Shown one piece after another: positions 17,163-25,971 of a stretch of 64,000 nt of DNA. The DNA comes from Thermosediminibacterales bacterium. GTDB taxonomy: Bacteria > Bacillota > Thermosediminibacteria > Koleobacterales > JARRCM01. The position numbers were made by a program, and so were the translations under genes. The stretch's first letter is position 1, and each line of letters starts with the position of its first letter. A model generated the notes under the pieces. That model saw only the letters and a list, made by a program, of their open reading frames with translations, was not told the origin of the DNA and did no database searches. The DNA lies in the NCBI GenBank assembly GCA_029982205.1, contig JARRCM010000005.1:1-64000 (forward strand), read 5' to 3'.

Positions 17163-18548
17163 CTAACTTTTCCTGTTTTTCTTTTTCCAATCTTTTTTAT
17201 TGATTTGCCTGCAGCGGGCAATCGCAAGAGAATCAGGCGGAACTTCGTCAGTTATATTTGAACCTGCTGCAACATAAGCCCCTTTTCCTACCTTTACAGG
17301 CGCTATAAGGTTTGTATTACAGCCAACAAACGCTCCGTCTTCTATCTGAGTCAGGTGTTTCTTTTCTCCATCATAGTTGACTACAATCACCCCTGCACCC
17401 ACGTTCACCTTTTGGCCTATATGGGCATCACCCACATAAGCAAGATGAGGTATTTTTGAACCATTGCCAATCCGGGATTTTTTCAGTTCAACAAAATCAC
17501 CAATTTTTACGCCCTGTGCTATTTCAGTCCCCGGCCTAATATGTGCATAGGGCCCCACCTTTGTTTCACTGCCGATTGAACTTTCAAGAATTACTGATTC
17601 CCTAATTTCAACACTGTTTTCAATTATAGAATTATAAATTCGTGTATGGGGACCAATTACACAGTTTTCCCCTATTTTCGTGTCCCCCTCTATAAAAGTA
17701 GAGGGGTAAATTATTGAATCCCTTCCAATTTCTACTCCTTCATCTATGTATGTTGACTCAGGGTCTAAAATGGTAACACCTGACAGCATTAGTTTGTTTA
17801 ATATGATTTTCCTCATGTTTTTTTCTGCTTCAGCAAGATGCAACCTGTTGTTTATTCCAATTATCTCAAAAGGGTTTTTTATCTTGTATGCACCTACTGC
17901 TAAACCCCTGTCCCGAAAAACTTTAATAACATCTGTTAAATAGAATTCTCTCTGGCTGTTATCGTTATTAATTTCCTCAAGTGCTGAAAACAGAAGCCTG
18001 GCATTAAAAGAATATATTCCAGAGTTTATCTCCTTAATCTTTTTTTCTTCCATGCTGGCGTCTTTTTCTTCAACAATCGCTTTAAGCTCTTTGCCTTCAC
18101 TTCTTATTATTCTTCCATAACCTGTAGGGTTATCCATTTCCGCTGTTACAACAACACATGTAAATCCATTTTCTATGCGAAAATCGTTAACTTTTTTCAG
18201 AGTTTCTGCAGTTATAAAGGGAGTATCTCCATTAAGAACCATTATGTTGAAATCTTCATTTTTTAAAATATCGCTATTTAAAGCTTCATAAGTTTGTTTA
18301 ACTGCATGTGCGGTACCAAGTTGCTGCTTTTGCAAAACATACTCCACATCATTACCCAGCTCCTGTTTTACCTCAGATGCACGATAGCCTACTACAACTA
18401 AACACTTGGAAAACCCTGCAGCTTTGACGGCTTTTATCACATATTCCACCATCGGCCTTCCTGCCACTTTGTGCAGCACTTTTGGTTTTCGGGACTTCAT
18501 CCTGGTTCCCTTACCAGCAGCCAAAACAACAGCTGCTCCGTATTTCAT
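17163..18548 (-). CDS. glmU: Bifunctional UDP-GlcNAc pyrophosphorylase / GlcN-1-P acetyltransferase
   Basis: 461 residues. The N-terminal nucleotidyltransferase domain carries LAAGKGTRMKS (about 9-19), QLGTAHAV and NGDTPF. A linker leads to a left-handed beta-helix with hexapeptide repeats (from about 250), ending in the acetyltransferase segments RPGTEI, HLAYVGDAHIG and NYDGEKKH. It provides UDP-GlcNAc for wall synthesis. The start is ATG 18548 with AAGGAGAG. It lies between spoVG and prs in the conserved order. Confidence 0.97.
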   Translation of the reverse strand: MKYGAAVVLAAGKGTRMKSRKPKVLHKVAGRPMVEYVIKAVKAAGFSKCLVVVGYRASEVKQELGNDVEYVLQKQQLGTAHAVKQTYEALNSDILKNEDFNIMVLNGDTPFITAETLKKVNDFRIENGFTCVVVTAEMDNPTGYGRIIRSEGKELKAIVEEKDASMEEKKIKEINSGIYSFNARLLFSALEEINNDNSQREFYLTDVIKVFRDRGLAVGAYKIKNPFEIIGINNRLHLAEAEKNMRKIILNKLMLSGVTILDPESTYIDEGVEIGRDSIIYPSTFIEGDTKIGENCVIGPHTRIYNSIIENSVEIRESVILESSIGSETKVGPYAHIRPGTEIAQGVKIGDFVELKKSRIGNGSKIPHLAYVGDAHIGQKVNVGAGVIVVNYDGEKKHLTQIEDGAFVGCNTNLIAPVKVGKGAYVAAGSNITDEVPPDSLAIARCRQINKKDWKKKNRKS

Positions 18549-18685
18549 GTCAATCTCTCCTTATAAAAGAAGTCGTTAATAAAGTATACAAAACCAACGA
18601 ATTTATACCTTCGACATAAAACCCTATAATCCTTTTTATTATTTAAGGAAAGTTTTTCTCAGCACATAAAATTTAAGGAGACTTG

Positions 18686-18717
18686 CGAAAAAAATTAACC
18701 CTGGCAATACTCCAGGG
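18686..18717 (-). terminator. Terminator after spoVG
   Basis: CCCTGG pairs with CCAGGG across a 7-base loop (18717-18699), followed by a T tract down to 18688 on the minus strand. Confidence 0.85.
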
Positions 18718-18733
18718 AGGCTGTTGTTTTTTT

Positions 18734-19006
18734 CTATAATTCACTTTCTTTTTCTAAATATTGATTATATCCATCTAAAACGGCATCTTGAATTTTTTTG
18801 CGTGTTTCAGATGTAATGGGATGTGCTATATCTTTAAACTGCCCGTCGGGAGTCTTTCTGCTAGGCATTGCTATAAACATTCCGTTCTGGCCTTCTATAA
18901 TTCTAATATCATGAACCACAAATTCATCATCTAGTGTAACAGAAACTATTGCTTTCATTTTTCCATCTGAACTCACTTTGCGAATCCTTACATCAGTTAC
19001 TTCCAT
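18734..19006 (-). CDS. spoVG: Septation/sporulation regulator SpoVG
   Basis: 90 residues, the usual length. The sequence begins [11 protein letters not shown] and has the family block [14 protein letters not shown] (about 42-55) followed by the DIAHPI motif. SpoVG is an RNA/DNA-binding regulator involved in septation and sporulation. The start is ATG 19006 with GGTGGTGAGG. A candidate sigma-H promoter lies 32-59 bp upstream. Confidence 0.97.
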   Translation of the reverse strand: MEVTDVRIRKVSSDGKMKAIVSVTLDDEFVVHDIRIIEGQNGMFIAMPSRKTPDGQFKDIAHPITSETRKKIQDAVLDGYNQYLEKESEL

Positions 19007-19037
19007 GCCCTCACCACCTTCCTGATGCCTTAAAAAA

Positions 19038-19065
19038 TAAATTCTATATAAACAACAATAGTCCT
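19038..19065 (-). promoter_or_regulatory. Candidate sigma-H promoter of spoVG
   Basis: On the minus strand AGGACTA (19065-19059) is followed after 14 bp by GAATTTA (19044-19038). This matches the AGGA...GAAT layout of the known B. subtilis spoVG sigma-H promoter. Confidence 0.6.
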
Positions 19066-19111
19066 CCTTTATTTATAATAATTTTCTGAAATAATTTTTT
19101 ATCTGAATGTC

Positions 19112-19918
19112 TTACGGTTTAATACTTATATCGATCCTGCCGCTATCCTCTTCTATATCATTCAAAACAAACAGCGGCAAGAAGTCTTTTACAAGTTTTT
19201 GTTCAGGTTTCTTAGTGGCTACTAATACTCCAATACCTACAACTTCAGCATTAAACTCATTCATAAGTTCAATCATTCCTCTAGCGGTTCCCCCACCCTT
19301 CATAAAATCATCGATAACCAAAACATTTGACCCCTCTTTTAAAGCCCTACGCGGCAAGGACATTGTTTGAATTCTTTTAGATGACCCTGAAATATAGTTG
19401 ATACTAACTGATGTGCCTTCAGTGACTCTGCTATCCCTTCGAGCTATTACAAGGGGTACGTCAAAACATCTAGCGGTCATCAATGCTATGGGTATTCCCT
19501 TGGTCTCTACTGTTAACACATAATCAGGATTGGTTTGTGAAAACTTTGTAGCAAAGATCTCTCCAATTTTAAATGCGGTAGCAGGACAGAATATTAAATC
19601 TGTCATATAAATAAAACCACCGGGAATAATCCTTTTAGGTTCAACAAGTTTGTTTTTTATTTCAGTCAGAAATTTTTCAATGTTTGATTTTACTTTATAG
19701 GGTTTGTATCTTACTCCTCCAGCTGCTCCAGGCAAGGTTTCCACAATTCCCAGGTTTAGTTTTTTAAATGTTTCTTTTATAGTCATAATATCTTCACTAG
19801 TAGATGACTTGGCTGAATTCAAAAGTTCTGCAAAGTAATTAAGCGGAAAAACCTTCCCGGGGTTTTCGGTTAGAATCTTTGCAATTACTGCAGTTCGATC
19901 AGATCTTTTTATTTTCAT
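19112..19918 (-). CDS. purR: Purine operon repressor PurR
   Basis: 268 residues: an N-terminal winged-helix domain (about 1-73, containing TSEDIMTIKETF) fused to a phosphoribosyltransferase-like domain whose PRPP loop is VLVIDDFMKGGGTARG (about 201-216). In Bacillus, PurR represses purine genes and is released by PRPP, which fits its place near prs. The start is ATG 19918 with GAGGAGGAT. The yabJ (ridA) gene that normally follows is absent. Confidence 0.95.
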   Translation of the reverse strand: MKIKRSDRTAVIAKILTENPGKVFPLNYFAELLNSAKSSTSEDIMTIKETFKKLNLGIVETLPGAAGGVRYKPYKVKSNIEKFLTEIKNKLVEPKRIIPGGFIYMTDLIFCPATAFKIGEIFATKFSQTNPDYVLTVETKGIPIALMTARCFDVPLVIARRDSRVTEGTSVSINYISGSSKRIQTMSLPRRALKEGSNVLVIDDFMKGGGTARGMIELMNEFNAEVVGIGVLVATKKPEQKLVKDFLPLFVLNDIEEDSGRIDISIKP

Positions 19919-20013
19919 TTCTCAATTTAATCCTCCTCACGTATATTTTACGAATAATTTCCATGATTATTTCATCTAATATTCGTATTCTTCATTTTTT
20001 GGTTTTTCCCTTC

Positions 20014-20037
20014 AAAAAAAAAGGAGGTAACCCTCCA
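20014..20037 (-). terminator. Terminator after the nucleotidyltransferase gene
   Basis: GGAGG pairs with CCTCC (20036-20023) and is followed by nine Ts on the minus strand, just downstream of the 20040 stop. Confidence 0.85.
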
Positions 20038-20039
20038 TT

Positions 20040-20795
20040 TTAATTGTTCAAACTCAAAAATTTTGTTGCCACTTTTAAATCACTGGGCTTATCCACATCT
20101 GTACCAATTTCAGGGTAATGTGAAATAATTGCACGGGCCTTAATATCAAAAAGATTTGAAACCCTTTTTTCAAGTTCTGATATAACCAAATTCCCCAAAA
20201 AGAATTTTATCATGAATGACCAACCTAATATTTTAACGAGTCTCCAGGGCTTTTTGCGGTTTTCAAGAACTTCTTCAGCAACCCCGGCAAACCTTTCTAT
20301 CACCTCAGGATTAAATAAAAAAATATTCCCTCCAGTATAAGTGCCGTCTTTTAGTTTTACATATGTTCTTTTAACCCCGGGATAGCGTTTGTCATTATCT
20401 TCCCTGCTTATTATAGGGTAATAAAAATCTGCTTCAAATTTTTTTGTCTGTAATAAAAAATCCTGGATCGCCTCTTTTGTAATCATGGGGATATCGCTGG
20501 TTAATACCAGCGTTTTTTTGTTTTTCCCCAAATAATTTAACCCCAGAATTATGTTTTGAAAAATAGAACCGCTTCCATCTATAATTTCAGATACTTTGTC
20601 TCCAATTTTTTCTTGAAGTTCAGTTTTTGGCCCGACCACGACAATTTTATCGACTTCTTCTACTGTATTTAAAACATCAACAACATAGTTTATCATAGGC
20701 TTGTTATGTATCTGAAGGAGAGCCTTGTTAAAAGGCCATTCCTTTTTTAAAGGGCTGTTTTTTTGGTCGCCGGCCAATAAAATGGCATTATACAT
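20040..20795 (-). CDS. MobA/GlmU-like nucleotidyltransferase family protein
   Basis: 251 residues with a Rossmann-like NTP-transferase domain: ILLAGDQ at the start, NKALLQIHNKPMINYVV (about 23-39), LVLTSDIPMI (about 94-103) and a TYTGGNIFLF segment. The acceptor is unknown. The canonical GxGxRM loop is altered, since LLAGDQKNSP replaces it, so catalysis may differ. A hydrophobic stretch, WSFMIKFFLGNLVISEL, near 190-206 suggests membrane contact. ATG 20795 is preferred over GTG 20804 because the purine run is better spaced. It ends the ispE-gntR operon. Confidence 0.75.
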   Translation of the reverse strand: MYNAILLAGDQKNSPLKKEWPFNKALLQIHNKPMINYVVDVLNTVEEVDKIVVVGPKTELQEKIGDKVSEIIDGSGSIFQNIILGLNYLGKNKKTLVLTSDIPMITKEAIQDFLLQTKKFEADFYYPIISREDNDKRYPGVKRTYVKLKDGTYTGGNIFLFNPEVIERFAGVAEEVLENRKKPWRLVKILGWSFMIKFFLGNLVISELEKRVSNLFDIKARAIISHYPEIGTDVDKPSDLKVATKFLSLNN

Positions 20796-20810
20796 GTGGC
20801 ACACCCTTCC

Positions 20811-21491
20811 TCAGCCTATTTTTTCCCTCAAATAGGCCATAATGTTTTTTTCTACATTTTCGATGTGTTTCCGGGTCAGCTTTGCTGCAAGTTCCGCATT
20901 TCTCTCACTAATTGCTTCTACAATCTTTGTGTGCTCTTTAAACATCTCTGTTGCTCTGTGTAGATATGTTAATGAACTGATTCTATAGCGGTTTATATGC
21001 TCTCTTAAATTGTTTATCATCTGTGTAAGTTTCTCATTTCTGGCAGCTTTAAAAAGGTTATCGTGAAATTCGGCATCCTTCTCAATAATTCCTTCTAAAT
21101 CACCACGCTCAATACACTCCCTTATCTGGACAAGAAGGCGTTCCAGCTGTTCTATTTCTTCATCGGTAATCCTTTCAGCAGCAAGGCTTGCGGCTAAACC
21201 TTCAAGACTTCCGCGGATTTCAAAAACATCAGCTGCATCTTTTAAAGAAAGGTCAGCTACATATGCCCCTTTCCGAGGTATCATTACAACAAGGCCTTCC
21301 AGTTCAAGTTTCCGAATTGCCTCTCTAACCGGAGTGCGGCTAACCCCCATTTCATCTGCCAGCTGCATCTCCATAAGCCTCTCACCGGGTTCAAGGTCTC
21401 CTGATATAATTGCCTCCCTCAAAGTTTCAAACACAACTTCTCTAAGAGGTTTGTAGTTGTCTAATTTGATTGAGTTAAGTTTTTTGGCCAT
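20811..21491 (-). CDS. GntR-family transcriptional regulator (FCD subfamily)
   Basis: 226 residues: an N-terminal GntR winged helix (about 15-80, ADEMGVSRTPVREAIRKLE) and an all-helical FCD ligand domain with the metal-binding pattern D...H (DAEFHDNLF near 127-135), a mid His (TKIVEAI region) and a late His (RKHIENVEK). FCD regulators usually sense small organic acids or sugars via a bound metal. It lies between ispE and a nucleotidyltransferase gene with 11- and 15-bp gaps, an arrangement that does not reveal its effector. Confidence 0.9.
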   Translation of the reverse strand: MAKKLNSIKLDNYKPLREVVFETLREAIISGDLEPGERLMEMQLADEMGVSRTPVREAIRKLELEGLVVMIPRKGAYVADLSLKDAADVFEIRGSLEGLAASLAAERITDEEIEQLERLLVQIRECIERGDLEGIIEKDAEFHDNLFKAARNEKLTQMINNLREHINRYRISSLTYLHRATEMFKEHTKIVEAISERNAELAAKLTRKHIENVEKNIMAYLREKIG

Positions 21492-21502
21492 CTCCTCACC
21501 CC

Positions 21503-22369
21503 TTAAATATAAGCATACGTTCTGGTTAAAATTGTTTTTCCATCAAAATTTCTTTTTAAGATTTTATAAGCCCTAACAGCAGTTGATTCATCGTTAAAAA
21601 TACCATATACACAAGAACCGCTGCCGCTCATAAGACTCCCAAGCGCTCCAACTGATTTTAACAGGGCTTTTAAATCTTCAACAAAAGGAAATTTGTTTAT
21701 AACAACCTGTTCTAACACATTGCACAAATTTTGAGCCAGTGTCATTACGTCCTTTTTTTCTAATGCTTTTATTATAGCTGCTGTATTGGGCCTGGTCAAT
21801 ATATGGCTGATTTCATCATATTTATTATAGGCCCATGCAGTTGAAATGTTTATAAATGGTTTAAGCAGTATTAAATTCAACTTCGGAAGTGGAGGAAGCT
21901 CAGTAATCTTTTCCCCGATACCACGGCATAAAGCTGTTCCTCCATGAAGGCAAAAAGGAACATCAGCACCTATGTTCTTACCTATGCCGCTAAGCTCCTC
22001 TCTGTTTAACCCCAATCTCCATAACTGATTTAATCCAGTAAGTACTGCTGCTGCATCTGCACTTCCACCGCCAAGCCCTGCTGCAGCCGGGATGTTCTTT
22101 TGAATTTCAATGCTTATGCCTTGTTTTATTTCAAAAAGATCCATAATGCTTTTTGCTGCCTTAAAAGCCAAATTGCTTTCATCTGTTGGAATTTCTGGAT
22201 CACTGCATCTTAATTCTATTCCTTTTCCCTTTTCCTTTAAAACAATGGTATCGTGCAGCTCCAGTGACTGCATTACTGTTTCTATATCATGATAACCGTC
22301 ATTTCGGCGGTCCAAAACATCTAAACTTAAATTGATTTTGGCCCTGGCTTTTACTTTTATAAATGCCAT
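21503..22369 (-). CDS. ispE: 4-diphosphocytidyl-2-C-methyl-D-erythritol kinase
   Basis: 288 residues, GHMP kinase family. It phosphorylates CDP-ME in the MEP isoprenoid pathway. Motifs: KARAKINLSLDVL (about 5-17), the ATP loop PAAAGLGGGSADAAAVL (about 90-106) and SGSGSCVYG near the C-terminus. ATG 22369 is chosen because AAAGGTG lies 6 nt upstream; a GTG 9 nt further up is less well placed. It is the B. subtilis yabH position, but sspF is not adjacent. Confidence 0.96.
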   Translation of the reverse strand: MAFIKVKARAKINLSLDVLDRRNDGYHDIETVMQSLELHDTIVLKEKGKGIELRCSDPEIPTDESNLAFKAAKSIMDLFEIKQGISIEIQKNIPAAAGLGGGSADAAAVLTGLNQLWRLGLNREELSGIGKNIGADVPFCLHGGTALCRGIGEKITELPPLPKLNLILLKPFINISTAWAYNKYDEISHILTRPNTAAIIKALEKKDVMTLAQNLCNVLEQVVINKFPFVEDLKALLKSVGALGSLMSGSGSCVYGIFNDESTAVRAYKILKRNFDGKTILTRTYAYI

Positions 22370-22543
22370 TATTATCACCTTTCGAAGTCTAAATCATTCT
22401 AATAAAATGTGAATCCTGAATCAAGTATACTGAATAGTATAATTATACATTCCAAAGCCAAAATCCTTTTTTTTGTTAAAATTTATTCTGTTATACAAAA
22501 ATTATATTTTCCAAATATATAACAGTTTATACAAAAAAACTTC

Positions 22544-22575
22544 CAAAAAAATTACCCGCGACAATCATCGCGGGT
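22544..22575 (-). terminator. Terminator after the SipL-like gene
   Basis: ACCCGCGA pairs with TCGCGGGT (22575-22554), followed by a seven-T run on the minus strand at 22550-22544. Confidence 0.85.
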
Positions 22576-22622
22576 TTCTTCCGACTTAAAAAACAAATGT
22601 TTTCAGATTTAACAGCTTTCCT

Positions 22623-24221
22623 TTACATTGCTCTGGGTATAATCAACTGCTGTCCTGGCAGTATCTTGTCAGGGTCTTTTATGTTGTTTGCTTTCACTAT
22701 GGCATCAATTGTAGTGTTGTATCTTTTAGCTATCTTCCACAGGCTGTCACCACGCTGCACGATATATATAGTCATACTCGGCTTTTCTTTCTCTTCCGGA
22801 GGCTTTTCTCCAGGAGCAACTTCAATTTCAATTATATCTGTAACCACTTCAATCTCAACCGTCTCTGTAACTTTCGCAAACAGGGCAACAACAACTGTTA
22901 CTTCGTACTCCCTCGGGCCTTTGCGGCTAAATCCCACATGCTCAACTTCTGCATGGACTTCCAAGTCCATATCTTCTTCAGCGCCGGGAATTTCAACAAA
23001 TTGAGTAAACGAGATCTCTCCTTCTGTAAAGTGTAAAGGCTGTTGAGGTTCTGTTTCGGCAACATCCGCTACGTACAGTGTTTCAATATCAATTGTTCCT
23101 TCAATTATTGCCTTGTTTGCTATCAGACTTGTTTCATCAATGCTGACAGATGCTTTTACATTATAAATTTCTTCGATATCAGGCTTTTCCTGAGGAATTG
23201 ATAGCACATCCTTTACGACTACTTGAGCCTCATCTTCACCTATAACCTGTGCCACTTTTAAAAGTTTCTTTTCCACCTCCAACTCTTCAGAAGGGCTGTA
23301 AGCATCTACCACCACCTCAATTTCCTGTGTTTGTGTTACTTTTGCAAATGTCTGGAGCACTGCTTCTACAGTAACGGTTCTGGCATCTTTCCTACGGCCG
23401 CGTGCAGCTTCGACTTCAAACCTTGTAAACACCGACATGTCCGGTTCTGCGCCCGGTACTTCTACAAAAGTCGTAAAAGGAACGGTTGCTTCCATAAAAT
23501 GCACCGGTTGTTGAGGCTCTCCTTCTGGTGCTACTCCAACATATAAAACATTTACTCTGAATGTTCCATCAACGATCACTTTGTCTTCTATTACCTTGAC
23601 TTCTTTTTCTTCAACAGCAAAATCCACTTTAATTATTTCTTCAATATCCGGCTTTCCTTCTGGTACCGTTATGTCATCTTTAACAATTGTCTGGTTATAG
23701 TCTTCTCCGATAACATCCTCTAATTTTAAAGTCTCTTTTAAAACCTGTAAGTCTTCAGGCCCGGTGGCATCTGTAACTATCTCCACTTGAACAGATTCAG
23801 TAACTTTTGCAGAAAGCTGTAAGACAATCCTTACATCAGCAATTCTGGGTGAATCTACATCAAACTGTACATATTCAATTTCAGCATTCACTCTTACATC
23901 CATATCTGGTTTTGCCCCAGGCACCTTAATAAAATTACTAAAACTAATACTCCCCTCCATAACATGTACAGGTTGGTCTCCTTCAGCAACATCTGCTACA
24001 TACATAACCTTAACATCTATGCTGCCTTCTATTATCACTTTGTCTTCTATCACTTCTGTTTCTATATCTGCGGTGTTAAGTTTTGCATCCACAGAAAGAA
24101 CTTTTAGAATATCAGGCTTGCCGTTGGGAACAGTTACCGTGCCATCAACCATAACCTGGGTTTTAGCTTCAGCCACCACCTGGGTTACTTTAAACAGGTC
24201 TTTTACCACCTGAACTCCCAT
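22623..24221 (-). CDS. sipL: SipL-like spore protein (three SPOCS domains plus LysM)
   Basis: 532 residues. Three tandem SPOCS (DUF3794) repeats span about 1-160, 165-320 and 325-470. Each has a KPDI motif, a V(I)E(D)KVI(I/V)EG strand and a VPGA-x-x-DM or IPGAEEDM loop. A C-terminal LysM domain (about 482-530) begins YIVQRGDSLWKIAKRY. SipL in Clostridioides anchors the SpoIVA basement layer of the spore coat via LysM, so a mother-cell sporulation role is inferred. The start is ATG 24221 with AAAGGAGGT. There is no signal peptide, as expected for a cytoplasmic coat factor. Confidence 0.85.
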   Translation of the reverse strand: MGVQVVKDLFKVTQVVAEAKTQVMVDGTVTVPNGKPDILKVLSVDAKLNTADIETEVIEDKVIIEGSIDVKVMYVADVAEGDQPVHVMEGSISFSNFIKVPGAKPDMDVRVNAEIEYVQFDVDSPRIADVRIVLQLSAKVTESVQVEIVTDATGPEDLQVLKETLKLEDVIGEDYNQTIVKDDITVPEGKPDIEEIIKVDFAVEEKEVKVIEDKVIVDGTFRVNVLYVGVAPEGEPQQPVHFMEATVPFTTFVEVPGAEPDMSVFTRFEVEAARGRRKDARTVTVEAVLQTFAKVTQTQEIEVVVDAYSPSEELEVEKKLLKVAQVIGEDEAQVVVKDVLSIPQEKPDIEEIYNVKASVSIDETSLIANKAIIEGTIDIETLYVADVAETEPQQPLHFTEGEISFTQFVEIPGAEEDMDLEVHAEVEHVGFSRKGPREYEVTVVVALFAKVTETVEIEVVTDIIEIEVAPGEKPPEEKEKPSMTIYIVQRGDSLWKIAKRYNTTIDAIVKANNIKDPDKILPGQQLIIPRAM

Positions 24222-24328
24222 TATAATCTTTACCTCCTTTCACTATTGCATAATACTCCTTACTTATATAATAATATATGCTTAGTTATCCAAATATGCC
24301 ACATTTTGAATCCCAGGTGTTTATAAAA

Positions 24329-24355
24329 TAAAAAACGAGGCACAAACTGCCTCAT
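24329..24355. terminator. Terminator after the CAP-domain gene
   Basis: GAGGCA (24337-24342) pairs with TGCCTC (24348-24353). The minus-strand continuation is a T-rich run (24335-24330); the plus-strand side is also T-rich, so either direction is possible. Confidence 0.7.
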
Positions 24356-24374
24356 CTTTTACAATTATGATTTT

Positions 24375-25157
24375 CTATTTTCCGATAAAGGTCTGTGTGA
24401 ACATTTTTCCATACGGGCCTCCAACTGCGATTCCTATGCCAATATGTGTAAAGTTCGGGTTCAGTATATTACTTCGATGGCCGGGACTGTTCATTAATGC
24501 TTTATGTGCCCTCTCTACATCAGGTGCACCGGCAAGGTTTTCACCCGCATAACGATATGACACTCCAAAAGAGTTTAGCATATCAAAAGGTGAACCATAT
24601 GTTGGTGAATTATGAGCAAAATAATTGTTTTCAATCATATCTTTACTCTTTAATCTAGCAATTTTAGTAAGTTCTAAATCAGGTTTTAACGGAGGCACAC
24701 CAGCTTTTATTCTTTCTGCGTTAACCAGTTCAAGCATTTTCTGCTCGTCTTCAGTAAGCCCTTGAACTTTAAGTTTATCAGGTGTCTGTTTGGCTTCCTC
24801 CTGCTCAGGATCTGAGATTTGATCCGCTGGGGGCAGAGAAATCTTAGGAATAACAAATTTTGAAGGCAAATTAATAGGTATCTTAAAATAGAATGTTTTA
24901 TTATAGTATCGTTTTCCGTCTTCTTGTATTATGTAGTTTGCTTTATAATCTATCGGTTTTATGTAATTTTCATCAAAATCAAAAACAGAGTCTCCAGATT
25001 TTTTTTCTATTATATGCCAGTTTCCATCTATGCCTTTAATTAATCTGAGAGTGATTTGAGTGCTGTATGTAGCTGCATCTGCAGTATTAACTGGAACCAA
25101 AATCGTTAACAAGAACACAAAAAACAGTAACCCTACAAGTTTAATGCTCCTTTTCAA
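24375..25157 (-). CDS. Secreted CAP-domain (SCP/PR1-like) protein
   Basis: 260 residues. A signal peptide covers about 1-28 (hydrophobic core LVGLLFFVFLLTILV, cleavage near ADA-AT). A variable middle is followed by a CAP domain (about 140-260): LVNAERIKAGVPPL, YFAHNSPTYGSPFDM, GENLAG and SPGHRSNILNP, with the conserved histidines of the CAP cavity. It resembles YkwD/SafA-associated clostridial proteins. Role unknown, often sporulation- or wall-linked. The start is TTG 25157 with GGGGGA 8 nt upstream. Confidence 0.88.
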   Translation of the reverse strand: MKRSIKLVGLLFFVFLLTILVPVNTADAATYSTQITLRLIKGIDGNWHIIEKKSGDSVFDFDENYIKPIDYKANYIIQEDGKRYYNKTFYFKIPINLPSKFVIPKISLPPADQISDPEQEEAKQTPDKLKVQGLTEDEQKMLELVNAERIKAGVPPLKPDLELTKIARLKSKDMIENNYFAHNSPTYGSPFDMLNSFGVSYRYAGENLAGAPDVERAHKALMNSPGHRSNILNPNFTHIGIGIAVGGPYGKMFTQTFIGK

Positions 25158-25461
25158 AAAAAATCCCCCTTTGTATAGTTTTTGCTAAATACCCTTTATT
25201 CACCGATACACCCTTGTTTTAGTTTAGCATTAAAACTTTAATATTATCAAGCTCCGCAGATTCCTCAAAATCTGTAAAATCGACTATCACATCCTATTTT
25301 ATGTTAACATGTGCACTCGCCTCAAACCAGCTGCTGTTTAGGCGTTTTAAAGGTATCATGGCAAAAAATTCATTAGCAGATACAAACATTTTATGTAAAC
25401 CGATCCAGTGTTCTATAAAAAAACACTCACGGCTTGTAGACATGAGTGCTTTATGTATGGT
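25158..25461. other. Intergenic region upstream of the CAP gene
   Basis: A 304-bp space holding a possible CAP promoter (minus strand, TTGATA 25250-25245, 18 bp, TAAACT 25226-25221), the terminator of cluster A (25416-25448) and a 49-codon minus-strand frame (25294-25443) without an RBS that overlaps this terminator. I do not count that frame as a gene. Confidence 0.55.
25416..25448 (-). terminator. Terminator of cluster A
   Basis: CACTCA (25448-25443) pairs with TGAGTG (25429-25424), followed by seven Ts (25423-25417) on the minus strand, 14 bp after the last cluster A gene. Confidence 0.75.
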
Positions 25462-25971
25462 TTATATTCTTTTCATTGAAACTATTTCCTCAAAATGTTT
25501 CTTAGGAAATGAAACTGAAATTACCGGAGTTTTGTTGTTTTTTTCAGAAAGGTTTATTTTTAAGACCTTTCCTTCACAAACTTCAGCTCCTCTCCTGTTA
25601 ACCATTGTCACCTTATCCCCGATAGAAGGCAGAGGATAGTATTCATACGGGAATACAATCAGCGCTTCGGTATCAGAATAAGTATAATCCTTCACATATA
25701 TTGCAAGGCCCGGACATGCAGCAATACACAAGCCACAGCCAATACATTTTTCCACATCTAAGGTGGGAAGGTTTGTAATAGGATGACCAACCACAATTGC
25801 TCCTTTGGGGCATGCGGTTTCACATGGATTACACGGAATCGCTTCAATGCACTCTATTATTGCTATGGGCCCTTTTTTCATATGATGCTCATCCGGAAAA
25901 CCCGGAGAACCTTTAAGTTCTTCAAGAGAGGGTGAACCTATGGTTTTTAGACAATTTGTTGTTGATGACAT
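25462..25971 (-). CDS. 2x[4Fe-4S] ferredoxin-type subunit of dehydrogenase cluster A
   Basis: 169 residues. Two cluster motifs are seen: C-x5-C-x2-C-x3-CP in CIEAIPCNPCETACP (about 41-55), and C-x2-C-x2-C-x3-CP in CIGCGLCIAACP (about 76-87). The C-terminal third (from about 105) is a small beta domain without recognised function. It probably carries electrons from the flavoprotein subunits to an unknown acceptor. It overlaps the end of the upstream flavoprotein gene by 25 nt. A close paralogue lies in cluster B (55868-56383). The PDH1 gamma subunit of thermophilic archaea and HcnABC-type operons offer the nearest analogies. Confidence 0.82.
   Translation of the reverse strand: MSSTTNCLKTIGSPSLEELKGSPGFPDEHHMKKGPIAIIECIEAIPCNPCETACPKGAIVVGHPITNLPTLDVEKCIGCGLCIAACPGLAIYVKDYTYSDTEALIVFPYEYYPLPSIGDKVTMVNRRGAEVCEGKVLKINLSEKNNKTPVISVSFPKKHFEEIVSMKRI

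Noticed and set aside
22623..24221. Internal DNA repeats of the three SPOCS domains as a genomic repeat array
   Set aside because: The repetition is at protein-domain level within one gene; DNA identity between units is low.
25294..25443. A 49-codon minus-strand frame after cluster A, containing SWFEASAHVNIK
   Set aside because: No RBS, and its 5' end overlaps the cluster A terminator including the T run. No family recognised; it could at best be a remnant.
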